This document shows, one piece after another, positions 1-6,690 of a stretch of DNA of 15,970 bases. The translations under genes were made by a program, and so were the position numbers. The DNA is from JAXDLH01 sp034666705. GTDB taxonomy: Bacteria; Chloroflexota; UBA6077; SHYK01. The stretch spans positions 1 to 15,970 of the forward strand of contig JAXDLH010000352.1 of the NCBI GenBank assembly GCA_034666705.1, given 5' to 3'. Each line of letters begins with the position of its first letter. Position 1 is the first letter of the stretch. The notes under the pieces were generated by a model. It ran no database searches. It worked only from the letters and a program-made list of their open reading frames with translations, and was not told where the DNA came from.

Positions 1-10
1 ATGAGCGGGG

Positions 11-36
11 GGCACGCCGGTCCCTACGGGTGTGCC
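11..36. repeat. GC-rich imperfect hairpin
   Basis: Positions 11-21 can pair with 26-36 around the loop at 22-25; the ends are GGCAC and GTGCC, with one G-T pair (16/31) and one mismatch (19/28). It lies in the non-coding left edge of the window together with the larger palindrome at 111-178, and a somewhat similar C-rich string (CACCCCCCGCCCCTAC) occurs near 14575-14590. It may be a fragment of a dispersed intergenic repeat. No gene is visible in 1-248: short open frames there run across the palindromes and show no recognisable domain. Confidence 0.35.
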
Positions 37-110
37 GGGGTGGGGGCGCCGGGGGCGCTGGCATCACTGTTAATGCACTTCGTACCTGTTGGGCGCGAGG
101 AGGAACCAAC

Positions 111-178
111 GTCGCCCTGAACGCAGCGAAGGACCCGTGACCCCAGCGCTGGAGTCACGGGTCCTTCGCTGCACTGAA
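111..178. repeat. Near-perfect palindromic repeat, copy A of an intergenic family
   Basis: The 19-base arm at 123-141 (GCAGCGAAGGACCCGTGAC) is exactly complementary to 154-172. Between the arms, CCAGCGCTGG at 143-152 is itself a palindrome, so 24 of 25 base pairs match over 123-172. The left flank GTCGCCCTGA (111-120) corresponds, in reverse complement, to the tail of the copies at 8954-9014 and 14603-14681. It sits downstream of the stop codon of the minus-strand HTH gene. Such an element could end transcription, stabilise an mRNA 3' end, or be a REP-like non-autonomous element; the sequence does not decide among these. Confidence 0.8.
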
Positions 179-248
179 CTGCTGGTCGATTTTTACGCCG
201 CGGTGGCGCCCCACCTGCGCCGCGCACTCACGCCAGCGCCACTCCGCG

Positions 249-497
249 TTATGCGGTCTTGCGGCGCCCTCGCGTGCCTTTGACGACCTCGACCACGGGT
301 ACGAGATCCTCGCTGGGCCCGCTGAGCGCGCTCAGGAGCTGGCTGCCGAGGATCCGGTAGGCTCGGCCCACCTGCGCCCCCTTCAGTCGCCCGGTCTTCA
401 ACTGGCGGCGCGCCGTCGCGTCGCTGATTCGCAGGATCTGGCAGACCTCAGACAGCGTGTAGACCGCATTCGGACGGATCTCAAGATCGGCAGCCAT
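249..497 (-). CDS. Small excisionase/MerR-like helix-turn-helix DNA-binding protein
   Basis: An 82-aa protein. Residues about 12-38 (YTLSEVCQILRISDATARR, then QLKTGRLKG) match the compact winged HTH of the excisionase/HTH_17 family: a helix-turn-helix followed by a basic turn and the VGRAYRI strand that normally contacts DNA. The C-terminus is basic (KGTRGRRKTA). The ATG is preceded by AAGGGGGTGCA, a good ribosome-binding site. The upstream region carries an extended promoter-like stretch with two dyads, suggesting autoregulation. No integrase or recombinase is nearby, so a role as a true excisionase is not supported; a small transcription factor, or the antitoxin-like or accessory DNA-binding proteins common in this family, is equally possible. 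Its nearest neighbour on the same strand is the Rieske oxygenase, which ends 115 bp upstream. Confidence 0.78.
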   Translation of the reverse strand: MAADLEIRPNAVYTLSEVCQILRISDATARRQLKTGRLKGAQVGRAYRILGSQLLSALSGPSEDLVPVVEVVKGTRGRRKTA

Positions 498-519
498 TGC
501 ACCCCCTTGTGCGAGATTC

Positions 520-562
520 AGCGTATTGTAGAGTGAATTACGCTATCGCTTGCAAGCATAGC
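520..562 (-). promoter_or_regulatory. Candidate promoter with two dyads upstream of the HTH gene
   Basis: Read on the minus strand, TACAAT (530-525) is a 5/6 match to a sigma-70 -10 box and TTGCAA (555-550) a 4/6 match to a -35 box, but the 19-nt spacing is longer than ideal. AGCGTA at 520-525 is repeated in inverted orientation at 539-544, bracketing the -10. A second dyad, GCTAT(c)GCTTG/CAAGCATAGC at 542-562, covers the -35 and has one extra base in the left arm. Dyads placed over both boxes are what a repressor-controlled or self-regulated promoter would show. Assignment is by eye only. Confidence 0.38.
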
Positions 563-612
563 ACGGCACGGGCACATATGCGATGTGGCCATTCACTGTT
601 TTGCTGATCCGC

Positions 613-1899
613 TCAGTGGACCGGACCGCTCAGCGCTGCTTCCTTCCCTGCCCGGCGAAGCGCCTCCGCAATCACCGGGCTGTACTTGGAAGCGCCACCC
701 GACCGGTTAAGCTCACCACGACGCGCAGCCTCTGCAGACATCTGCCAGTATTCCGATGGAAGCTCATGGTAAGCATTCTGCTGCGGATCGCGGAACACGT
801 TCATCGGCTCCTCGCCGCGCTTCATCCGCTCCAGATTGTCCACCAGCAGCTTGCGGTACAGGATGATGCCCTTGTCGGAGAGGCTGAGCTTTTCCAGCGA
901 CCGGTCGGCCACGCCGCCCTGGGTGATCCACATCATGATGTCCTGGCCGCCGTTGTTATCCAGCAGCGACCATGGCAGCTCGCCCTTCGGGCCAACCTGG
1001 GGCAGCGGCACATCGTAGTACGGGATCTCGTCCTGCGGGGGCAGTTCCACACCGTCGGGAATGCGGTGCGGGAAGAACCACCAGTGGTTGGTGTTGTGGT
1101 CGTCGATAGGGATCCGGTACTGGAAGCCCGTCGTCTTCAGGATGTTCGGGAAGACGATGGGGTGGCCGACGCTCCAGTACGGATGGTTCTCGTCAGTCCC
1201 TTCCATGATGCGTCGCTTGATGATCCCGTAGTCGAACACGTCGAACCCGATCATCTTGTGGCGCTGCGGGACGCCACCCGCCGAGAAGCCGCGGCGCTTG
1301 AGGTCAGTGCCGAGGCGCTTGAGTGCGTAGTTGGAAAAGTGGGTATGCAGCCATTCGACGTGCACCGGGTCGAGCGAGTTCTCCATGATCTGCAGGTAAT
1401 TGCAGGGAATGGCGCAGCTTCCAATGTCGTAGTAGACGTCATCCCACATGAAGAGGTCCCAGCTTGGAAAGAGCGGCGCCGGGGCAGGGCCAAGGTAGGC
1501 GAAGATCATCCCCTTGCGCTCGATCACCGGGTACCCGGGAATCTGCACGCGCTCCTTGAACGTGGAGTTGCCCTCGGCCTCGTCGTACGGCATCTCGATG
1601 CACTGCCCGGTCTCGTCGTAGCGCCAACCATGATAGGGACAGCGCAGTCCATGGTCGCAGGGGATGCCGAACAGGAGATCCACGCGGCGGTGGGCGCAGC
1701 GATTCCCGATGAGGCCCAGTGTGCCGCTTTCGTCGCGATACAGCACGAGATCTTCGCCGAGTAGCCGAACCGGCCGCACGGGCTCGTCCTTCAACTGGAC
1801 ACTGGCTGCGATAGGCTGCCAGTAGCGGCGCATCAACTCGCCCATCGGCGTACCGGGGCCGACTTTCGTCAGCAGCTCGTTTTCTTCTGCGGTAAGCAC
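613..1899 (-). CDS. Rieske [2Fe-2S] aromatic ring-hydroxylating oxygenase, phthalate 4,5-dioxygenase-like alpha subunit
   Basis: A 428-aa oxygenase component. The N-terminal Rieske domain has CAHR at 68-71 and CPYH at 87-90, giving ligands Cys68, His70, Cys87 and His90. The catalytic domain has ENSLDPVHVEWLHTHF at 173-188, matching the D-x2-H-x4-H mononuclear iron site (Asp177, His180, His185). Phthalate-type oxygenases of this length hydroxylate or O-demethylate aromatic acids with electrons from a separate reductase, and none is encoded in the window. I chose the GTG start at 1899 because AGGAGG lies 6 nt upstream and the N-terminus (MLTAEENELL) then looks like the family; a longer frame reaches 2022 but adds unlike residues. 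It is read divergently from the solute-binding gene and may feed products to the catabolic cluster at 6691-15790. Substrate is not predictable from sequence. Confidence 0.93.
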   Translation of the reverse strand: MLTAEENELLTKVGPGTPMGELMRRYWQPIAASVQLKDEPVRPVRLLGEDLVLYRDESGTLGLIGNRCAHRRVDLLFGIPCDHGLRCPYHGWRYDETGQCIEMPYDEAEGNSTFKERVQIPGYPVIERKGMIFAYLGPAPAPLFPSWDLFMWDDVYYDIGSCAIPCNYLQIMENSLDPVHVEWLHTHFSNYALKRLGTDLKRRGFSAGGVPQRHKMIGFDVFDYGIIKRRIMEGTDENHPYWSVGHPIVFPNILKTTGFQYRIPIDDHNTNHWWFFPHRIPDGVELPPQDEIPYYDVPLPQVGPKGELPWSLLDNNGGQDIMMWITQGGVADRSLEKLSLSDKGIILYRKLLVDNLERMKRGEEPMNVFRDPQQNAYHELPSEYWQMSAEAARRGELNRSGGASKYSPVIAEALRRAGKEAALSGPVH

Positions 1900-2034
1900 C
1901 CAGATCCTCCTGACCGCGACCCTCACAGGTTTGGAAGCAGCACGCCATAAGTGTAAGGCATGGCAGTATCGCGTTCTCACGACTTCTAAACTCAAGCCAA
2001 GGTGAAAACCGCAAGCCTTCACTCGTAAATCATG

Positions 2035-2050
2035 CCTGCATCAATGCAGG
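2035..2050. promoter_or_regulatory. 16-bp palindrome, candidate operator in the divergent spacer
   Basis: CCTGCATCAATGCAGG is a perfect 7-2-7 inverted repeat in the 281-bp spacer between the divergent Rieske oxygenase (start 1899) and solute-binding protein (start 2181). Its size and location suit a dimeric transcription factor. No convincing -35/-10 pair stands out for either gene: on the minus strand TACACT near 1955-1960 is only a weak -10 match. Confidence 0.35.
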
Positions 2051-2098
2051 TTTCATCGTGGCGGTGGTTTAGTGACGCTCCCACACATGGTGATCCGG

Positions 2099-2113
2099 GC
2101 GCCGCTTCGGCGC
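2099..2113. other. Short GC hairpin upstream of the solute-binding gene
   Basis: GCGCCGCTTCGGCGC forms a 6-bp perfect stem with a CTT loop; it can also be drawn around a stable C-TTCG-G turn. It lies about 70 bp before the solute-binding protein start and is followed by GATTTGATTTCC, which is too interrupted to be a clear terminator U-tract. It could be a leader-RNA structure or an operator half; function is not shown. Confidence 0.3.
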
Positions 2114-2180
2114 GATTTGATTTCCAACACGGCCACTGGTACCGTGCAGGAAGACGACGGTGCGTTTCGGAGGTGTCTCC

Positions 2181-3899
2181 TTGAGCCCATTGCACGGACG
2201 GCGCTGGCCTCAGCTCCTCACGGTCGCGATGCTGCTCCTGCTCGCGGCCTGCGCAAGCCCCGCCCCCCAGGCAGCGCCGACGGCCGGCAGCGACACCGCG
2301 CTGCGCGCGAGCGCCCGCAAGTCGATCACGATCGCCATCCGCGGCGACCCGAAGACGTTGAGCGCCCGGCTCAACTCCCAGGCAGGCGCCGGCGGCGTAC
2401 CGGGAGTGGAGGAGATCGAGCAGATGCTCAATGCCGGACTCACGTTCGAGGAGCGAGGGGGCACGTTCCATACGCAGCTTGCGGAAGCAGTGCCGTCGAT
2501 TGAGAACGGCCTCTGGAAGGTCTTCCCCGATGGGCGCATGGAAACGACCTGGCACATCCGACCCGGCGCCCAATGGCACGACGGCACGCCGTTCACTGCT
2601 GCCGACGTCATCTTTACCGCGCTGGTACAGCAGGACAAGGACGTGCCGATCTTCCGCGACGTCGCCTACGGCTCCATCGACACGGTCGAAGCGCCCGACC
2701 CGCTCACCGTGGTTATTTCCTGGAGGCGTCCGTACGTGGAGGCCGACGGCATGTTCACGAGCAGGCGTGGCCTGCCCCTGCCTCGCCACCTCCTCGAGCA
2801 GACGTGGCTGCAGGACAAGACGAATCTTCCCAACCAGAGCTATTGGTTCCGCGATTTCATCGGCACCGGCCCATACCGCCTGCGGGAGCTCCTTCCGGGC
2901 AGCCATGCGTTGCTCGATGCTAACGATCAATTCGTGCTGGGCCGACCCAAAATTGACTCAATCGAGGTGAAATTCATCCCCGATCCGAGTGCGATTGGGG
3001 CAAACATCCTCGCCGGCCAGGTGGATACCACCCTCGGGGGGCGGCTCTCCCTCGAGTGGGCCACGGGAGTCCGTGACCAGTGGCGGGATGGCAAGCTGGC
3101 GCTCGGGGCGGCCCGCAGCGCAATCAACCTCTATCCGCAGTTCATCGACCCGAGCCCGGCGATCCTCGCCGACGTCCAATTCCGCCGGGCGCTGCTCATG
3201 GCAATTGACCGCCAGCAAATCGTCGACACCATCGCCGCCGGCGTCGCGCCGATTGCGCACGGCACAATCAGTCAGTACGATGCAGATTGGAGCAAGGTCG
3301 AGCCCTCCATGGCGAAGTATCCCTACGATGCGCCGCAAGCAGCCCAGATTCTGACGAGCCTGGGCTACAGCCGAGCCCCGGATGGCATGCTCCAGGATCG
3401 CAACGGACAGCAGCTACGCCTGGAGATCCGCTCTACCGCGAACGACGACGCCCAGATAAAATCGATGGCCGCGATCGCCACCATGTGGCAGCAGGTCGGC
3501 ATTGTCACCGACCAGGTCGCCGTGCCGGAACAGGCCGCATCCGACCGCCAGTACCGTGCAACCCGCCCGGCATTCGAGATCGTGCGGCAGCCAGGTGGTT
3601 GGCGTGAGCTGCGGCGCATCTATGGTGGCGACACGCCGCTGCCGCAGAACAACTACACAGGCCAGAACCGATCGCGCTACCAGGGCCCGGAGCTCGATTC
3701 GTTGATCGATCAGTTCTTCACGACGATTCCCGAACAGCAGCGCGTCGACATCCTTGGACGGATCGAGCGGATCGTGACGGACCAGCTCACGATCCTCGGC
3801 ATCTACTGGGACCCCGATCCCGTACTCGTCTCGAACCGGCTGTCGAACGTGCAGAAGGCCGGGGAGGTATGGGACATTCACACCTGGGAAGCGAGCTAG
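2181..3899 (+). CDS. ABC transporter family-5 (peptide/nickel-type) solute-binding lipoprotein
   Basis: A 572-aa extracytoplasmic binding protein. The N-terminus has arginines, a hydrophobic stretch and the lipobox LLAAC with Cys24 as the lipidation site. Family-5 signatures follow: RPGAQWHDGTPFTAADVIFT in the first lobe, GTGPYRL, and FRRALLMAIDRQQIV in the middle. Proteins of this family bind oligopeptides, nickel chelates, sugars or other small solutes and deliver them to an ABC permease. No permease or ATPase gene is adjacent, so it may work with a distant transporter or act as a sensor. The TTG at 2181 has GGAGG 7 nt upstream and gives a normal lipoprotein signal; a GTG at 2160 (AGGAAG 6 nt upstream) is the alternative and adds 7 residues. 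The stop codon is 1 bp from the next gene, a receiver-histidine kinase. Ligand unknown. Confidence 0.9.
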   Translation: MSPLHGRRWPQLLTVAMLLLLAACASPAPQAAPTAGSDTALRASARKSITIAIRGDPKTLSARLNSQAGAGGVPGVEEIEQMLNAGLTFEERGGTFHTQLAEAVPSIENGLWKVFPDGRMETTWHIRPGAQWHDGTPFTAADVIFTALVQQDKDVPIFRDVAYGSIDTVEAPDPLTVVISWRRPYVEADGMFTSRRGLPLPRHLLEQTWLQDKTNLPNQSYWFRDFIGTGPYRLRELLPGSHALLDANDQFVLGRPKIDSIEVKFIPDPSAIGANILAGQVDTTLGGRLSLEWATGVRDQWRDGKLALGAARSAINLYPQFIDPSPAILADVQFRRALLMAIDRQQIVDTIAAGVAPIAHGTISQYDADWSKVEPSMAKYPYDAPQAAQILTSLGYSRAPDGMLQDRNGQQLRLEIRSTANDDAQIKSMAAIATMWQQVGIVTDQVAVPEQAASDRQYRATRPAFEIVRQPGGWRELRRIYGGDTPLPQNNYTGQNRSRYQGPELDSLIDQFFTTIPEQQRVDILGRIERIVTDQLTILGIYWDPDPVLVSNRLSNVQKAGEVWDIHTWEAS

Positions 3900-3900
3900 C

Positions 3901-5148
3901 GTGGGTGGGCACGTCACGCCGAACGTGCTCGTCGTCGACGATGAGCCGAGCATTACGACTACGATGGCCGCGGTCCTGGAGCAGGAGGGCTATGCGGTCC
4001 ACACGGCAGCCTCCGTCGCAGAGGGCCGTGTGGCGATTCGCGCCAGGCCCGTAGACCTGCTGCTCACGGATTTGCGGCTCGACGACGGGACCGGCCTCGA
4101 CCTGCTGAGTGAGCTGCGCGGGGCCAATCCCGACGCCGTCACCGTCATCCTCACGGGCTATGCCTCGCTCGACTCTGCGGTGGAGGCACTGCGCGGTGGC
4201 GCCTATGACTATCTGATCAAACCGTGCCCGGTCGACGAGCTGAAAGCGACCGTAGCGCACGCGCTCGAGCGGCGGAGCATCAGCCTGTCCCTGAAGCAGC
4301 GACTCACCGAGCTCGATACGACGAACACCAATCTTCAGACGTTTGCCATCGAGCTCACACAACGCGTCGACCAACTCACCGGCGAGCTGCGCCAGAAGAT
4401 TCATGAATTGTCCGAGGCGTCCCGAGCGCGCGAGGAGTTCATCGGCATGGCCGCCCACGAGTTGCGCACGCCGCTGACCAGCCTGCTCGGCTGGGGCCAG
4501 TATCTGCAGCACAACCTGCAGCGTGGCAGCCAACTGGACGAGGAGGGGCTGGGCCGAATCAGCCGCCGGGTCGAGCAGCAAGTGCAAAAGATGTCGCAGC
4601 TCGTGAGCCGCATGCTGGAGACAACGCAGATCGAGAATGGCATGTTGGCCATCGACATCGCATCTGTTGACCTGGTACCACTCGTCCACGATGCGGTCGA
4701 GAGCGAGCAGATCCGCGTGCCCGGGCATCAGATCACCGTCCACGCACCCGCTACCCTCGAGGCGCTCGTCGACCCGCTTCGCTTCGATCAGATCGTGACG
4801 AATCTCGTGGACAATGCACTCAAGTACAGCCCGGACGACTGTGTGATCGAGGTCGAGCTGCGCGACCCGGTGGAGACCGAGGCTCAGGTCGTAGAGCTCG
4901 TCGTGCGAGACCATGGACCCGGAATTCCGCTCGGCGCCCAGTCGAAGGTATTTGAACGTTTCCACCGGGTGGATACGGACCAGAACCGGGCGGGGCTCGG
5001 TCTCGGCCTCTACGTCGTGCGGCGGTTGGTCGAGGCCCACGGCGGCACAATCATGGTGGAGACGCCAGAGGATGGGGGCGCGCGCTTTGTCGTCCGCATT
5101 CCGGGAATCGCGGGTGCCCAAGCCGCCGCCCGGGAGCGTGCGAGCTAA
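3901..5148 (+). CDS. Receiver-histidine kinase (REC-HisKA-HATPase_c), no sensor domain
   Basis: A 415-aa cytoplasmic signalling protein. Residues 8-123 are a receiver: acidic pair Asp13/Asp14, phosphoacceptor Asp57 (LLLTDLRL), Thr85 and Lys107 (LIKP). Residues about 125-175 look like a coiled-coil linker. HisKA begins near 177 with the H-box AAHELRTPL (His186). The HATPase domain has an N-box at 296-308 (DQIVTNLVDNALK), a G1 box (RDHGPGIP), an F-box (FERFH) and a G2 box (GLGLGLYVV). There is no transmembrane segment, PAS or HAMP domain, so the input is probably phosphorylation of the receiver by another kinase or a protein partner. The output regulator is not in the window. The GTG start lies 1 bp after the stop of the solute-binding protein gene, which strongly implies co-transcription and translational coupling. 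Confidence 0.93.
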   Translation: MGGHVTPNVLVVDDEPSITTTMAAVLEQEGYAVHTAASVAEGRVAIRARPVDLLLTDLRLDDGTGLDLLSELRGANPDAVTVILTGYASLDSAVEALRGGAYDYLIKPCPVDELKATVAHALERRSISLSLKQRLTELDTTNTNLQTFAIELTQRVDQLTGELRQKIHELSEASRAREEFIGMAAHELRTPLTSLLGWGQYLQHNLQRGSQLDEEGLGRISRRVEQQVQKMSQLVSRMLETTQIENGMLAIDIASVDLVPLVHDAVESEQIRVPGHQITVHAPATLEALVDPLRFDQIVTNLVDNALKYSPDDCVIEVELRDPVETEAQVVELVVRDHGPGIPLGAQSKVFERFHRVDTDQNRAGLGLGLYVVRRLVEAHGGTIMVETPEDGGARFVVRIPGIAGAQAAARERAS

Positions 5149-5226
5149 CGCCTGCGTTCTCCCTACTGCAGGCCCCACTCCTGTACGTTCCACATCGGCG
5201 AGGCCCCACTCTGCGCCGCCGCCGTG

Positions 5227-6336
5227 TTAGCGTGGCTGGATTCCGTCGCCCCCCATTGGACCGAAGTCCCCTCCTGTCATTACGAAAAGGACAGTCGGCA
5301 CGAGCAGAACCGCCACTCCGACGTAGGCTAGCCGAGGACGCTCCGAGCGAACACCGGCCCAGGCTAAGGCCACGATCACGGCGAGGCTGATTCGTGTAGA
5401 CCACCAGATTGCCGCCGTCGAGGCCGGGGGCAATGATGTGACAAACAGTCCATTGAGGAAGAGCGCCCAACCAGTTGGATCAGAGACAGACCGGCCCAGC
5501 ACACCCAGACCCCAACAAACGCTCACAATGGCGGGGAGAAGAACCCAAATCAATTGCAATGCCGTGAGTGGGGAGATGGCCTCGGAAAAATAACTGGCTA
5601 TGGGCAACATCCCTTGGCCCGGGTTGCCGGGAAGCAGCGCGGCCTGAACGCCGGTGATTCCCAGTTCCTGTGCGACGACCAGTTGCCAAAGCGCGGGCGG
5701 CCCCACGCTGAGAATCGCGAACCGCCACCCCGCGCCCGCCCGCTGCAGCACGAGCACGCACAGGAAGGCCACCGTGAAGAGCAGCGCGGTTTCCTTGGCG
5801 AGCGCTGCGAGGCCGAGCGTCATCCCACTCGTCGTCAGCATCCCTCGCTCCCAGCAGAGAAGGCCGCAGAGCACGAGCGCATAGGCTAGCAGTTCCATCA
5901 TGCCCATGTGGAGCACGTAGACGGAGCCGATCCAGAGCCCGAACAGCCCTCCGACAATAGGATGCAAATGATGGCGCAACGCAAGAAGGGCGAGTGCGGC
6001 GCTGCCGATGCCGGCAGCCATAAGGTCAACGACGAGCATCGCCCATGCCGCTGTCGAGGACGGCGGCAGCTCCGTCGGATACCCGGCCCGCAACCTCGCT
6101 TCCAGTGCGACCGGGATTGCCACCAGTGCCGACATGAGGACCCGCTGGGCTCGATATGCGGGAATGTCGGCCGATTCTGGACGGATTACGGGGAGGTCAT
6201 AAGCAATAAAGAGCGCGAACCAGGCGTCATACCGGACGAAGACGAAAGGGTCCCCGCGGCTTTCGGTGAAGCGGGGGAGGAGCACGGCGCACGCTATTAC
6301 GAGCACGAGGGCCGCCACACCGGCAGCATGGACCAC
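5227..6336 (-). CDS. Multi-pass membrane protein, GT-C glycosyltransferase-like (cell-surface glycopolymer type)
   Basis: About 369 aa with some eight to ten hydrophobic segments, beginning with HAAGVAALVLVIACAVLLP. After the first segment comes an extracytoplasmic loop with RYDAW and IPAYRAQRVLMSALV. This layout, an acidic residue in the first loop and a Y-R-x-Q-R motif before the second membrane segment, resembles bacterial membrane proteins linked to surface glycopolymer formation within the GT-C fold (AZOBR_p60025-like family). If so, it would transfer a sugar from a polyprenyl-phosphate donor outside the membrane. I place the start at GTG 6336: the longer frame to 6501 has an arginine-rich, non-hydrophobic N-terminus and would overlap the small membrane protein upstream. 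No strong ribosome-binding site precedes 6336, consistent with coupling to that gene. It converges on the kinase gene; 5149-5226 contains only a duplicated AGGCCCCACTC (5170-5180, 5201-5211) and no clear terminator. Confidence 0.72.
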   Translation of the reverse strand: MVHAAGVAALVLVIACAVLLPRFTESRGDPFVFVRYDAWFALFIAYDLPVIRPESADIPAYRAQRVLMSALVAIPVALEARLRAGYPTELPPSSTAAWAMLVVDLMAAGIGSAALALLALRHHLHPIVGGLFGLWIGSVYVLHMGMMELLAYALVLCGLLCWERGMLTTSGMTLGLAALAKETALLFTVAFLCVLVLQRAGAGWRFAILSVGPPALWQLVVAQELGITGVQAALLPGNPGQGMLPIASYFSEAISPLTALQLIWVLLPAIVSVCWGLGVLGRSVSDPTGWALFLNGLFVTSLPPASTAAIWWSTRISLAVIVALAWAGVRSERPRLAYVGVAVLLVPTVLFVMTGGDFGPMGGDGIQPR

Positions 6337-6344
6337 ACTGCGGT

Positions 6345-6578
6345 CTAGATGAGAGATTCTTGCGAACGTGGCTTCACTTCTTCCGGACGCTCTTCCCGAA
6401 GCGCACGGGCGAGCACTTTCGCCCTTCGTCGGCCCCACGGGGCGAGCCAACAACCGCAGAACGGACCAAACGTCACGATGAGTGCGAGCATGGTAATCCA
6501 TGCCGGACCCAGCATGGCTGCGATCGCCGGAGCTTGCAGCATCGGCTCAATGGCGTCGCTCCGGACAGTCGGTCGCAT
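6345..6578 (-). CDS. Probable small single-span membrane protein
   Basis: A 77-aa frame with one hydrophobic segment at about 19-45 (MLGPAWITMLALIVTFGPF, then CGCWLAPW) followed directly by a strongly basic stretch (GRRRAKVLAR) and an acidic/basic tail, as expected for a single-pass protein with its C-terminus inside. It ends 8 bp before the proposed start of the GT-C-like gene, the spacing of a coupled pair. The first ATG lacks a clear ribosome-binding site; internal ATGs at residues 13 and 22 are alternatives. No family recognised. Support is the coherent hydrophobic profile and position; the competing reading is that this DNA is the non-coding leader or the 5' end of the GT-C-like gene in another frame. 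Confidence 0.42.
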   Translation of the reverse strand: MRPTVRSDAIEPMLQAPAIAAMLGPAWITMLALIVTFGPFCGCWLAPWGRRRAKVLARALREERPEEVKPRSQESLI

Positions 6579-6612
6579 CTTGTCGAAGGCAGCACCGCCC
6601 TTTGCCAGTCAC

Positions 6613-6676
6613 GCGGAGAATCCGTAGCCCTGAATATCAGAACCACGGATTCTCCGCCTGCGGGCGCAGAACGACA
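6613..6676. repeat. Palindromic repeat, copy B (divergent)
   Basis: GCGGAGAATCCGT (6613-6625) is perfectly complementary to ACGGATTCTCCGC (6645-6657) around a 19-nt loop; the right flank CTGCGGGCGCAGAACGACA (6658-6676) resembles the CTGCGCTCAGGATGAC tail of copy D. It lies 14 bp downstream of the aldehyde dehydrogenase stop, at the 3' end of the catabolic cluster, and could act as a transcription terminator or mRNA-end stabiliser. It has no following T-run on the minus strand. Confidence 0.7.
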
Positions 6677-6690
6677 GCTTTGCTGTGCCC

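Noticed and set aside
249..497. Excisionase-like protein as a sign of an integrated element
   Set aside because: No integrase, att-like duplication, tRNA or phage gene is visible; the HTH family includes many ordinary small regulators.
583..1764. Long plus-strand open frame opposite the Rieske oxygenase
   Set aside because: Antisense shadow: the minus frame has complete Rieske and iron motifs, while the plus frame has no recognisable domain and a composition typical of mirrored GC-rich codons.
3787..5193. 468-aa minus-strand frame opposite the kinase
   Set aside because: The plus frame shows every REC/HisKA/HATPase motif; the antisense product is low-complexity Arg/Leu/Val-rich with no domain.
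6337..6501. N-terminal extension of the GT-C-like protein to 6501
   Set aside because: The added 55 residues are Arg/Ser-rich, contain no membrane segment and overlap the better-looking 77-aa frame.
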